Shown here: piece after piece, positions 23,641-31,228 of the stretch | Numbering within the stretch: the stretch's first letter is position 1 | Layout of the letters: each line of letters begins with the position of its first letter | NCBI GenBank assembly: GCA_900318605.1 | Contig: ONLJ01000012.1 | Location: 1-37,415, forward strand | Direction of reading: 5' to 3' | Length of the DNA stretch: 37,415 nt | DNA from: an uncultured Rhodospirillaceae bacterium | GTDB taxonomy: Bacteria > Pseudomonadota > Alphaproteobacteria > RF32 > CAG-239 | Program-made: the position numbers and the translations under genes | The notes under the pieces: generated by a model | Told to the model about the DNA's origin: nothing | Databases searched by the model: none | What the model saw: the letters and a program-made list of their open reading frames with translations, nothing else

Positions 23641-24111
23641 TTAAATATCTTCATTATTGGTCAGTTTTTCTATTGTTGCGACAAAATCTTTTAAGTCTTT
23701 AATTGAGCGAAAATCCTTATAAACCGAGGCAAAACGGATATAGGCGATATTATCGAGATGAGATAAAGCTTCCATAACACTCATGCCGATTTCTTTAGTG
23801 GTAATTTCACTTTCGCCCGAGCTTTCGAACTTACGTTGCAAAGAATTGACGATTTTCTCCACTCTTTCGGCAGAAATCGGACGTTTACGCACTGCCAAAG
23901 AAATTGATCTTTCGAGTTTATCACGGTCAAACAGAGTTTTTTCGCCATTTTTCTTTACCACAATCAGTTCTCGAAGTTGCACTCTCTCGAAGGTAGTAAA
24001 TCTCGAGCCGCATTCCGGACACTCTCTGCGCCGCCGTACCGAGGTATTATCGTCGGTATTGCGTGAATCTTTTACTTGTGTTTCTTCGCAACCGCAGAAC
24101 GGGCATTTCAT
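23641..24111 (-). CDS. nrdR: NrdR, zinc-ribbon/ATP-cone repressor of ribonucleotide reductase genes
   Basis: NrdR senses ATP/dATP and represses nrd operons. The 156-residue protein has the N-terminal zinc ribbon Cys3-x2-Cys6 ... Cys31-x2-Cys34 (MKCPFCGCEETQVKDSR and RRRRECPECGSRF) and the ATP-cone from about residue 49 (IVVKKNGEKTLFDRDKLERSI). The length is standard. The start codon overlaps the murF stop by four bases (ATGA), indicating translational coupling. I did not find a clear NrdR-box pair in this window. Confidence 0.97.
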   Translation of the reverse strand: MKCPFCGCEETQVKDSRNTDDNTSVRRRRECPECGSRFTTFERVQLRELIVVKKNGEKTLFDRDKLERSISLAVRKRPISAERVEKIVNSLQRKFESSGESEITTKEIGMSVMEALSHLDNIAYIRFASVYKDFRSIKDLKDFVATIEKLTNNEDI

Positions 24112-25436
24112 TTTTTAAGTTCTCCTTTTTTGATTAACTCTGATGCAACCTGATAGAGTTTTGAAGAATAGTGCGCTCCTTTTATAAGCACATTATCGCC
24201 GTTTTGCAAGAGTTTTTCAAGCAAAAATTCGGTTAATCCGTCTTTGTTTTCAAAATAGTATTGTTCTGTTGATTTCGGCAATTCCGAAAGCATATCTTTG
24301 GTTTCCGGACACACACCTATAACAATATCAATATTGCTGTTTGCCAAGCATTTTCCGACATCTTTATGACGTTGTTTTGAAGTTTCACCGAGTTCCGCCA
24401 TTTTTCCCAAAACCGCAATTTTCCGTCCCTTAATATTGCTTTCGCTTAAAGATTTAATCGCCAAAATCATTGCTTCCGGCTGACCGGAATAACTCTCGTC
24501 AATCAATGTATAATATCCGTTATTTAACAAAAGAGAATGTTTCTTTCCCCTACCCTCGAGCGCACCGAAATCTTTGATAAAAGAAGCAGCTTTTTTAACA
24601 TCTAGTCCGAGTGCTTCAACTACCGAAAGAGCGCACCAGGCATTATAAAGATGGTGTTCGCCGTTATCTTGAGTTTCAAATTTTGCATCCGTATGATGAT
24701 TTTTCCCGAAAGTAATAATTTTTCCGGCACGTTTTTCTGCGGCTTTTATCAGAATGTCGGCAAAGTTGGTATCTTCGTTGATTATTGCCGTACCGCCTTG
24801 TTTCAATCCCTCAAAGATTTCAGCTTTGGCATGGGCAATTTCCTCAAAGTTTTCAAAAAATTCGATATGCATCGGATAAACATTGGTAACAATCGCAATA
24901 TCCGGCTTAATCATGTTTGTCAGTGCCGAAATTTCGCCTTTTGCGCTCATACCCATCTCCAAGACCGCATATTTTGCGCTCATATCCAAGTCGCACAAGC
25001 TTTGCGGCACACCGACAAAATTATTATGATTACCGCTTGTGGAATAGGTTTTATCAAATTTTGAAAGCAGAAAAGCAATTTCCTCACGCGTAGTAGTTTT
25101 TCCAGAACTTCCGGTCAATCCGACAACCACACCTTTAAACAGACTGCGGTTATAAGCACCGATTTTACCATATGCTTTGAGGGTATCATCGACAACAATT
25201 TGATTTTGCGGTGGCACTCCTTCAATCAAACGGTTTACCACCATCAGGCGACAACCTTTTTGATATACATCTTTAACAAAATCATGAGCATCAAACTTTT
25301 CGCCTTTTAAGGCAATAAATAAGGATTTTTCATCTGTATTACGGCTATCGGTAGAAATCCTCTCAATTTCAATGCTGACAACTTTTGAATCAGAGCTTAA
25401 AATTTCGCATAATTTTTGGGAGTTTATTTTTTGCAT
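24108..25436 (-). CDS. murF: MurF, UDP-MurNAc-tripeptide--D-Ala-D-Ala ligase
   Basis: MurF adds D-Ala-D-Ala to the UDP-MurNAc-peptide, the last cytosolic step of peptidoglycan precursor synthesis. The 442-residue protein has the Mur ligase N-domain (RISTDSRNTDEKSLFIALKGEKFDAHDFV), the P-loop TGSSGKTTTREEIA (about 108-121), SGNHNNFVGVPQSLC, the central EMGMSAKGEISALTNMIKPDIAIVTNV and the C-domain with DESYSGQPEAMILAIKSL. The start at 25436 (MQKINSQKL) is preferred: the ATG at 25466 would be at the predicted transcription start without a ribosome site, whereas AAGGA precedes 25436. It lies outside any division/cell-wall cluster, heading an operon with nrdR, nusB, def and the SIMPL gene. Confidence 0.93.
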   Translation of the reverse strand: MQKINSQKLCEILSSDSKVVSIEIERISTDSRNTDEKSLFIALKGEKFDAHDFVKDVYQKGCRLMVVNRLIEGVPPQNQIVVDDTLKAYGKIGAYNRSLFKGVVVGLTGSSGKTTTREEIAFLLSKFDKTYSTSGNHNNFVGVPQSLCDLDMSAKYAVLEMGMSAKGEISALTNMIKPDIAIVTNVYPMHIEFFENFEEIAHAKAEIFEGLKQGGTAIINEDTNFADILIKAAEKRAGKIITFGKNHHTDAKFETQDNGEHHLYNAWCALSVVEALGLDVKKAASFIKDFGALEGRGKKHSLLLNNGYYTLIDESYSGQPEAMILAIKSLSESNIKGRKIAVLGKMAELGETSKQRHKDVGKCLANSNIDIVIGVCPETKDMLSELPKSTEQYYFENKDGLTEFLLEKLLQNGDNVLIKGAHYSSKLYQVASELIKKGELKK

Positions 25437-25473
25437 AACTCGAATTTTCCTTTGAAAACAAAACATTTATATT

Positions 25474-25502
25474 CGTATATCATCAGCAAAAAATAAATGC
25501 AA
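25474..25502 (-). promoter_or_regulatory. Predicted promoter of the murF operon
   Basis: Minus-strand -35 TTGCAT (25497-25502) and -10 TATACG (25474-25479), spacer 17. Start expected near 25467, some 30 bases before the chosen murF start. Confidence 0.55.
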
Positions 25503-25519
25503 GCACTTCTTTTTTTAAG

Positions 25520-25610
25520 TCATTGCGAGCCGAAGGCGTGGCAATCTCCCACGACAAGGTACTCTTCCACGTTTCCATCGTCATTGCGAGCTGAAGGCGT
25601 GGCAATCTCC
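25520..25610. repeat. Two copies of dispersed intergenic repeat, family A
   Basis: TCATTGCGAG-(CCGAAGGC or CTGAAGGC)-GTGGCAATCTCC occurs at 25520-25549 and 25581-25610, about 61 bp apart, in the same orientation. The central GCCGAAGGC forms a short hairpin. Related copies lie at 35701-35741 and 37257-37300. With the family B unit at 25623-25661 and the terminator at 25702-25728 they fill the gap between murF and the TPR gene. Confidence 0.85.
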
Positions 25611-25621
25611 TTCGTCTTTTC

Positions 25622-25661
25622 TGTCATCCTTGGGCAAGCCGACAGGCTTGAGCCGAGGATC
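25622..25661. repeat. Dispersed intergenic repeat, family B
   Basis: GTCATCC followed by TGGGCAAGCC-gaca-GGCTTGAGCC and GAGGATCC. The inner part pairs (CAAGCC with GGCTTG). A related unit with a different core is at 37336-37379, sharing the GTCATCC start and the GGATC end. Confidence 0.65.
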
Positions 25662-25701
25662 CCGGCAAATTATAAAAAAACGCACTAAACAGCATCATAC
25701 A

Positions 25702-25728
25702 AAAAACCCCGCTTTCTGCGGGGTTTTT
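25702..25728. terminator. Strong terminator downstream of TPR gene
   Basis: AAAAACCCCGC (25702-25712) pairs perfectly with GCGGGGTTTTT (25718-25728), loop TTTCT. Functional on the minus strand for the TPR gene, whose stop codon is 20 bases away; the symmetric A/T flanks would allow termination in both directions. Confidence 0.9.
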
Positions 25729-25747
25729 ACCAATTTATCTTTCAATT

Positions 25748-26737
25748 TTATTCATCGGATTCCGGCTTTTCTTCCTCAACCACAACCTTAGCACCGCCGT
25801 CGGTCTTATCATGAGGAATAATATCCGGCAACGTACCGATAGCCTGCTTACGCTTCAATTTATTAACAAACTTAATTGAGCGCTGAGCATCCCACTTACG
25901 TTTACCTTCTTCGCTTTGATAAATCATTTTATAAACTTCGATTGCCTGATCAAATTCCGAAAGTTTAGTCAGGCAGGAAGCCAGTCCGTCATAAAGTTTG
26001 TGGGTATAGCGACCATTAACAATCGTTTGGGCCTTTTTATAGCACTTCAGGGCATCTTTAAATTTGAACATTTTCTGATATACATAACCGATACTAATCC
26101 AAGCCTGCAATTCCTGCGGGTTAATGTTCAAAATTTTAGTAAAACATTTCAAAGCCGAGTCGTTATCGCCCATCAACTGATAAGTAACACCGATTCCGTT
26201 CCAAGCCTTTGTATTATATTTATCGCCCGACAAAACCTTTTTGAAGAATGATATTGAACGTTCATACTGCTTTAATTTCTGCAAGGTTACTGCAATACTG
26301 AGCAAAGTCTGCGGATGTTTGGCATCGATTTTCATTGCCTGTTCCAAAACGTCCAAAGCTTCTTTATACGAAAACATGTGTTGGAGTGCAATAGCTTTAC
26401 CGTTTAAGGCTTCAAGCGACGTAATATCATTTGCGTACGCTTGATCAAAGCAGGCAATAGCTTCCTTATAAAGCCCGCGCATACTAAGCGTTACACCTTT
26501 GTTATTAAGCACTTCAACTGATTTAGGATTGATAGCCAATGCCTGATCGAAACAATTTACGGCATCGGTATATTTACTCATTTTCTGAAAAGCAAATCCC
26601 TGGCTGTTCATAGCCTTCCAGGCTCTCGGATTTTCCTTAATTACTTCCGAGAATTTAGCGATTGCTTCTTCATATTGTCCGGCATCTAAAAGTTCCTGAC
26701 CTCTTTTATATGCAGTATTTTCGTTTAATTTTACCAT
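25748..26737 (-). CDS. Tetratricopeptide-repeat protein
   Basis: TPR proteins are helical scaffolds for protein interaction. Of 329 residues, about 6-300 consist of consecutive 34-residue TPR units (for example AWKAMNSQGFAFQKMSKYTDAVNCFDQALAINP, with the usual W/L/G/Y/A/F/A/P positions), about eight in all. A basic linker (KRKQAIGTLPDIIPHDK) and an acidic tail follow. There is no signal peptide, so it is cytosolic. The start at 26737 is used because GAGG lies eight bases before it, whereas the longer frame from 26785 begins inside the predicted promoter. The gene has its own promoter with a palindrome at 26776-26804 and its own terminator. Partners are unknown. Confidence 0.85.
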   Translation of the reverse strand: MVKLNENTAYKRGQELLDAGQYEEAIAKFSEVIKENPRAWKAMNSQGFAFQKMSKYTDAVNCFDQALAINPKSVEVLNNKGVTLSMRGLYKEAIACFDQAYANDITSLEALNGKAIALQHMFSYKEALDVLEQAMKIDAKHPQTLLSIAVTLQKLKQYERSISFFKKVLSGDKYNTKAWNGIGVTYQLMGDNDSALKCFTKILNINPQELQAWISIGYVYQKMFKFKDALKCYKKAQTIVNGRYTHKLYDGLASCLTKLSEFDQAIEVYKMIYQSEEGKRKWDAQRSIKFVNKLKRKQAIGTLPDIIPHDKTDGGAKVVVEEEKPESDE

Positions 26738-26775
26738 TTTTCTTACCTCTGTGTCAAAATAATACAGTACCGAAA

Positions 26776-26804
26776 AATCTATCACAACAAATTTGTTATG
26801 TCAA
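26776..26804 (-). promoter_or_regulatory. Predicted promoter of TPR gene containing a 12-bp palindrome
   Basis: Minus-strand consensus -35 TTGACA (26799-26804) and -10 TAGATT (26776-26781), spacer 17. The spacer holds the perfect palindrome AACAAATTTGTT (26786-26797), placed where a dimeric repressor would block polymerase. Confidence 0.65.
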
Positions 26805-26810
26805 GTTTTT

Positions 26811-27734
26811 TTATATTATGCGTAACTGTTTGAAAACAGGGATATCCGTGCGGATTTCAATATATTTACAAGAAAATTTTTGGCAACTGCGGCGCAGATT
26901 TTCGCGCAAAAAAGCAAAATATTGCCGATATTCACTCTTAAACGAATCGGAATAGGTGTTGAATGTTAAATCCTGCGATTCGTAAACTGCGCGATATTCC
27001 CCGTCCGGAGGTGCAATTTCCTCCAAAACATCAAAAATATTGATACAGCACACTTTATTATTTTTAGCGAGTGCGGCAATCTGCTTAAATTTTTCAACAT
27101 CAATTTGAGAGAAATCACTTAAAATAAAGATAATACCATGCCCTTTTTGGTGTATTTGCAAGATTTTCAATGCTGAAGAAATATCTCCTTTAGTGCTTTT
27201 TTTCAGCACATTTTCCGAAGTTTTTGCCATCATTTTGAAAATAGCAGTCAAATTTTGGCGGTTATTTTGAGGTTTGAAGTAATGTGAATTTTCGCCGTCA
27301 AAAATCAGGGCGCCGAATCGGTCTTTATTTTTCAAGGAATACCAACCCAAAAGAGCGGCAATTTTTGCCGCCGATACTGTTTTAAGCTCATTTCTGGTAC
27401 CGAAAACCATCGAAGCCGACATATCGACAAGCACGGTAATTTCGCGGTCTTTTTCTTCATGATAAACTTTGGTAAAAGGCTCGGATTTACGCGCAGTTAC
27501 TCGCCAATCCATATCACGAATATCATCGCCGTAGGCATAAGCACGCACTTCTTCAAGCTCCATTCCCCGCCCCTTTAATGCCGACTTTATTTCACCGGAA
27601 AGAGTTGAAGTTTCGAAGTTATTTTTAATTTGCAAAAACGGCAGATAATTTTGTTGTTTAATAAGCTCCTCGAGCGAAACACTTAAACCGTCGCTTTTTT
27701 GATTTTGTGGCGAATTTTTGCGCTTAAACAACAT
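26811..27734 (-). CDS. DUF58 protein partnered with MoxR
   Basis: DUF58 proteins are a hallmark partner of MoxR AAA+ ATPases; their function is thought to be metal-dependent assembly or folding of envelope or enzyme complexes. The 307-residue protein has the core DUF58 signature GRGMELEEVRAYAYGDDIRD followed by MDWRVTARKSEPF (about 56-86) and then a von Willebrand A-like fold with the metal-site DMSAS (104-108) and FILSDFS. There is no membrane segment, so this is the short soluble form. It starts 15 bases after moxR, with GGAG before the ATG. The membrane VWA proteins that usually follow in Bat-type operons are absent. Confidence 0.9.
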   Translation of the reverse strand: MLFKRKNSPQNQKSDGLSVSLEELIKQQNYLPFLQIKNNFETSTLSGEIKSALKGRGMELEEVRAYAYGDDIRDMDWRVTARKSEPFTKVYHEEKDREITVLVDMSASMVFGTRNELKTVSAAKIAALLGWYSLKNKDRFGALIFDGENSHYFKPQNNRQNLTAIFKMMAKTSENVLKKSTKGDISSALKILQIHQKGHGIIFILSDFSQIDVEKFKQIAALAKNNKVCCINIFDVLEEIAPPDGEYRAVYESQDLTFNTYSDSFKSEYRQYFAFLRENLRRSCQKFSCKYIEIRTDIPVFKQLRII

Positions 27735-27749
27735 TTTTTCAACTCCGCA

Positions 27750-28736
27750 TTAAGGCAAAGGAACGGCTTTTAAAAGACGGGCGATGACACTGTCGGTGTT
27801 CAAACCCTCAGCCTGTGCCTCAAAGCTTAGAATTATGCGGTGTCTTAGAATATCATAAACCACGGCGTGAATATCTTCCGGCAACACAAAATCCCGGTTT
27901 TCAAGCCAAGCGTTAATTCTGGCGCATTTATCTAAAGCAATCGTGGCACGCGGGCTGGCACCATAAGCAACGGCATTTTTCAGTTCAATATCATATTTTT
28001 CCGGATGCCGAGTTGCCATAATCAGCTGCACCAGATATTCCTCCAGTGATTCGCTGCAGTGAATTTGTTGAGCTTCTTTACGAGCATCAAAAACATCATC
28101 AGCGGTAATAATACCGTTTTTCTCTTTGAATGTCGCTAAATCGCGCTTTTCGCCCTCATTATTATCTTCATCGCGCACCAATTTTAGGATACTGTGTTCG
28201 GTTGCTCCGTTCGGTTGGTCGATTTTAACATACATCAAAAAACGGTCAAGTTGTGCTTCCGGCAGATTATATGTTCCTTCATGCTCAATCGGGTTTTGGG
28301 TTGCCATAACCATAAACAGCGGCGGTAATTTATATTGCTTTCCGCCTACGCTTATTTGATGTTCCGCCATGGCTTCCAAAAGAGCCGATTGCACCTTTGC
28401 CGGCGCACGGTTAATTTCATCGGCTAAAACAAGGTTGGCGAAAATCGGACCGGCGCGAAACTCAAAATCGCCCTTTTGTGCCACAAAAATATCGCTTCCG
28501 GTAATATCGGACGGCAACAAATCAGGTGTAAACTGGATTCGATTAAAGCTTGCATCAACACACTTTGCCAAAGTTTTGATAGCCTTTGTTTTAGCCAATC
28601 CCGGCGCACCTTCCACCAAGATATGACCATCAGCCAAAAGGGTAATAATCAACTTTTTAACTAAATCTTCCTGCCCCAAAATACGGCTTTCCAGATAATT
28701 TTTTAATCCGATAATTTTTTGTTTTGCCTGAACCAT
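27750..28736 (-). CDS. MoxR-family AAA+ ATPase
   Basis: MoxR ATPases act as chaperones together with DUF58 and VWA proteins. The 328-residue protein has Walker A EGAPGLAKTKA (about 42-52), the conserved RIQFTPDLLPSDITGSDI, Walker B LVLADEINRAPAKVQSALLEAM (about 101-122) and sensor 1 VMATQNPIEHEGTYNLPEAQLDRFLM, all typical. The start at 28736 (MVQAKQKI) is chosen because GGAG lies eight bases upstream; the ATG at 28757 lacks a ribosome site. First gene of a two-gene unit with DUF58, divergent from the helicase gene. Confidence 0.94.
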   Translation of the reverse strand: MVQAKQKIIGLKNYLESRILGQEDLVKKLIITLLADGHILVEGAPGLAKTKAIKTLAKCVDASFNRIQFTPDLLPSDITGSDIFVAQKGDFEFRAGPIFANLVLADEINRAPAKVQSALLEAMAEHQISVGGKQYKLPPLFMVMATQNPIEHEGTYNLPEAQLDRFLMYVKIDQPNGATEHSILKLVRDEDNNEGEKRDLATFKEKNGIITADDVFDARKEAQQIHCSESLEEYLVQLIMATRHPEKYDIELKNAVAYGASPRATIALDKCARINAWLENRDFVLPEDIHAVVYDILRHRIILSFEAQAEGLNTDSVIARLLKAVPLP

Positions 28737-28767
28737 TTTTATATCTCCGAAACCCATTTAAAAATCT

Positions 28768-28820
28768 GCCGACAACGGCAAAAAAACACTTTTCTTTGCC
28801 GACATAATACTATATATAGT
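28768..28820. promoter_or_regulatory. Direct repeats and palindrome in moxR/helicase divergent gap
   Basis: TGCCGACA occurs at 28768-28775 and 28798-28805, exactly 30 bp apart and in the same orientation, and the 12-bp palindrome ACTATATATAGT follows at 28809-28820. I could not assign convincing -35/-10 pairs for either gene here, so the function is conjecture. Confidence 0.4.
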
Positions 28821-28854
28821 TTTTAAAAATGTTTAATACAAGAAGATTTATCAA

Positions 28855-31146
28855 ATGGACAGTAATTTTGATTTAGACGATAATAACTGCGCACCGCAGA
28901 TATATGATAATATCAGCGCTTTAAGACCGCAAGTATCTTTTGCGTGGCTTGATGAGCTGAATCCTGAGCAAAAGCAGGCGGTTGAAAACACTCAAGGTCC
29001 GCTTCTTGTACTATCGGGCGCTGGGACCGGAAAAACCAAAGTATTGACCACCCGTCTTGCCTATATTATCAATAAAAATCTGGCAAACCCGTGGAATTGT
29101 CTGGTAGTAACGTTTACTAATCGTGCCGCCAAAGAAATGCGCGAACGAGTGCAAAACTTAATCGGCGATATAGTATCATCGGTTTGGCTCGGAACATTTC
29201 ACAGTGTATGTGTAAAAATTTTGCGCCGCCATTCAGAAATTGTCGGATTAAAGCCGAACTTTACAATTTTAGGCGAAGACGACCAAAAACGCGTGATTAA
29301 GCAGATTCTCGAGGAGTTTGGGATTGACGATAAAAAATATCCGCCGCAAAGCTTAGTTGACAGCATTTCTCGGCTTAAAGACAAGGGTTTAACGGTTGAT
29401 AAAGCGGCTCAGCAATACCGCCAAAGCACGTTATTACAGGTCTATCAAAAATATCAGGCACGCCTTTTGGAGCTTAATGCCGTTGATTTCGGCGACATAT
29501 TGCTTTATACTCTGATTATTCTTTCCACCGACAAAGAAATCTTGGAAAAATATCAGGAACAGTTCAAATACATAATGGTTGATGAGTATCAAGACACCAA
29601 CGTTACGCAATATTTATTTTTGCGCCTATTATCGCAGAAATACCGCAATCTTTGTTGTGTGGGAGATGATGACCAATCGATTTATTCATGGCGCGGTGCG
29701 GAAATCGAAAACATTATGCGCTTTCAAAAGGATTTTGAAGATGCCAAAATCATTCGCCTTGAGCGCAATTATCGTTCGACCGCCAATATTTTGAACGCCG
29801 CTTCGAGTCTGATTTCTCATAATACCACCCGTTTGGGAAAAACTTTGCATGTAGCGGAAAATTCGCCGGCTTTAAATAGTGAAAACGAGAAAATCAAACT
29901 GGTTTCATTATACAACGGCAAGGAAGAAGCTTCGTGGATAACGCAGGAAATTGAGCGCTTACACCGAAACGGAAAAAGCTATTCCGAGATGGCGGTTTTA
30001 GTGCGCACGGCAGCGCAAACTCGTGAGTTCGAAGAAAAATTTATCAACGAAGCAGTGCCATATCAGGTCATCGGCGGTCCGAAATTCTATGAGCGTGCCG
30101 AAATCCGTGATGCGCTGGCATATTTGCGGGTTGTTTTACAATCAGGCGATGATTTGGCATTGGAGCGTATCATCAACAAACCGGCACGAGGAGTAGGAAC
30201 AAAAACAATTGATAAAATCCGTGAACTTGCCCGTCAGAAACAAACATCGATGTTTGAAGCGGTTAAAATCATGATAGCCGAAGATCTATTGAGCGGAAAA
30301 ATCAAAAATTCTCTTTCTGAACTGATGAATAATTTTGCCGAGTGGCGCCGCAATTTGAACGCTTTGTCGCCGAATGATTTAATGCGACAGATTATGGATG
30401 ATTCCGGCTACTGGGAAATGCTTAAAAATGACAAGTCACCTGAATCACAAGGCCGGATGGAGAATATTCGCGAACTTATCGGCGTAATGGGCGATACGCA
30501 AAATTATCCAAGCGCCGCTGAATTTATGGAACACGTCAGTCTGGTAATGGAAAATGACAGCGCTTTGGATAGGAACAAAGTCATGCTGATGACCATGCAC
30601 TCGGCTAAAGGTTTGGAGTTTGATACAGTATTTTCCGCCGGTTGGGAAGAGGGAATTTTCCCGCATGAACGGAGTTTAAATGAAAACGGATCTGCAGCCT
30701 TGGAAGAAGAACGCCGGCTTGCTTATGTTACGATTACCCGCGCCAAGAGAGGACTTTATATTACACTGGCAAATCAGCGTATGCTTTTCGGGCAAATACA
30801 AAGCAATGAACCGTCTAGGTTTTTAAATGAGATTCCGACTTCTTGTTTAAATATCAGAAATTTATCGGCCGGAAGTTACAGCACCGGAAGTTATAGCGGT
30901 TACAAAAAACCGAGCGCCACACAACATCAAAAAAATTCCTATTATTCAGCCAAACCGACTTACAGCCGCGATTATGACTATGCGCAAGATGATTATGATG
31001 ACGGCAATAGCTATGTCGGCGTGCGTGTATATCATCAAAATTTCGGTTACGGTCGGATTTTAGAGGTTGACGGCAACTGTTGCAAAGTTCTTTTTGAAAA
31101 TGCCGGCATCAAAAAAATCATGGGCAACTATCTGCGCCGCGCCTAA
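28855..31146 (+). CDS. uvrD: UvrD/PcrA-type superfamily 1 DNA helicase
   Basis: A 3'-5' helicase of nucleotide excision and mismatch repair and of replication-transcription conflict resolution. The 763-residue protein shows the SF1 motifs in order: Q-motif LNPEQKQAV (35-43), I SGAGTGKT (54-61), Ia TFTNRAAKEMRERV, II VDEYQDTN, III GDDDQSIYSWRGA, IV LERNYRST, V MTMHSAKGLEFD, VI EERRLAYVTITRAKR. After a Ser/Tyr/Lys-rich linker (about 665-715) the C-terminal domain RVYHQNFGYGRILEVDGNCCKVLFE (about 725-750) matches the Tudor-like RNA-polymerase-binding domain of PcrA/UvrD. Choice between names is conventional. Confidence 0.95.
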   Translation: MDSNFDLDDNNCAPQIYDNISALRPQVSFAWLDELNPEQKQAVENTQGPLLVLSGAGTGKTKVLTTRLAYIINKNLANPWNCLVVTFTNRAAKEMRERVQNLIGDIVSSVWLGTFHSVCVKILRRHSEIVGLKPNFTILGEDDQKRVIKQILEEFGIDDKKYPPQSLVDSISRLKDKGLTVDKAAQQYRQSTLLQVYQKYQARLLELNAVDFGDILLYTLIILSTDKEILEKYQEQFKYIMVDEYQDTNVTQYLFLRLLSQKYRNLCCVGDDDQSIYSWRGAEIENIMRFQKDFEDAKIIRLERNYRSTANILNAASSLISHNTTRLGKTLHVAENSPALNSENEKIKLVSLYNGKEEASWITQEIERLHRNGKSYSEMAVLVRTAAQTREFEEKFINEAVPYQVIGGPKFYERAEIRDALAYLRVVLQSGDDLALERIINKPARGVGTKTIDKIRELARQKQTSMFEAVKIMIAEDLLSGKIKNSLSELMNNFAEWRRNLNALSPNDLMRQIMDDSGYWEMLKNDKSPESQGRMENIRELIGVMGDTQNYPSAAEFMEHVSLVMENDSALDRNKVMLMTMHSAKGLEFDTVFSAGWEEGIFPHERSLNENGSAALEEERRLAYVTITRAKRGLYITLANQRMLFGQIQSNEPSRFLNEIPTSCLNIRNLSAGSYSTGSYSGYKKPSATQHQKNSYYSAKPTYSRDYDYAQDDYDDGNSYVGVRVYHQNFGYGRILEVDGNCCKVLFENAGIKKIMGNYLRRA

Positions 31147-31159
31147 AGCCGTCTTTTAA

Positions 31160-31188
31160 TTGACTTATTTCCGATTATATGCTATAAT
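31160..31188 (+). promoter_or_regulatory. Near-consensus sigma-70 promoter of glgX
   Basis: -35 TTGACT (31160-31165), 17-bp spacer, exact -10 TATAAT (31183-31188). The leader is about 34 bases and includes AAGGAG (31217-31222) six bases before the ATG. Confidence 0.8.
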
Positions 31189-31228
31189 ATGCCCGAATTT
31201 TTGAGCTTAAGCGAACAAGGAGCAAAAA

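Noticed and set aside
25497..25688. Plus-strand frame of 63 residues (CEPKAWQSP)
   Set aside because: Consists of translated intergenic repeat units; no ribosome site.
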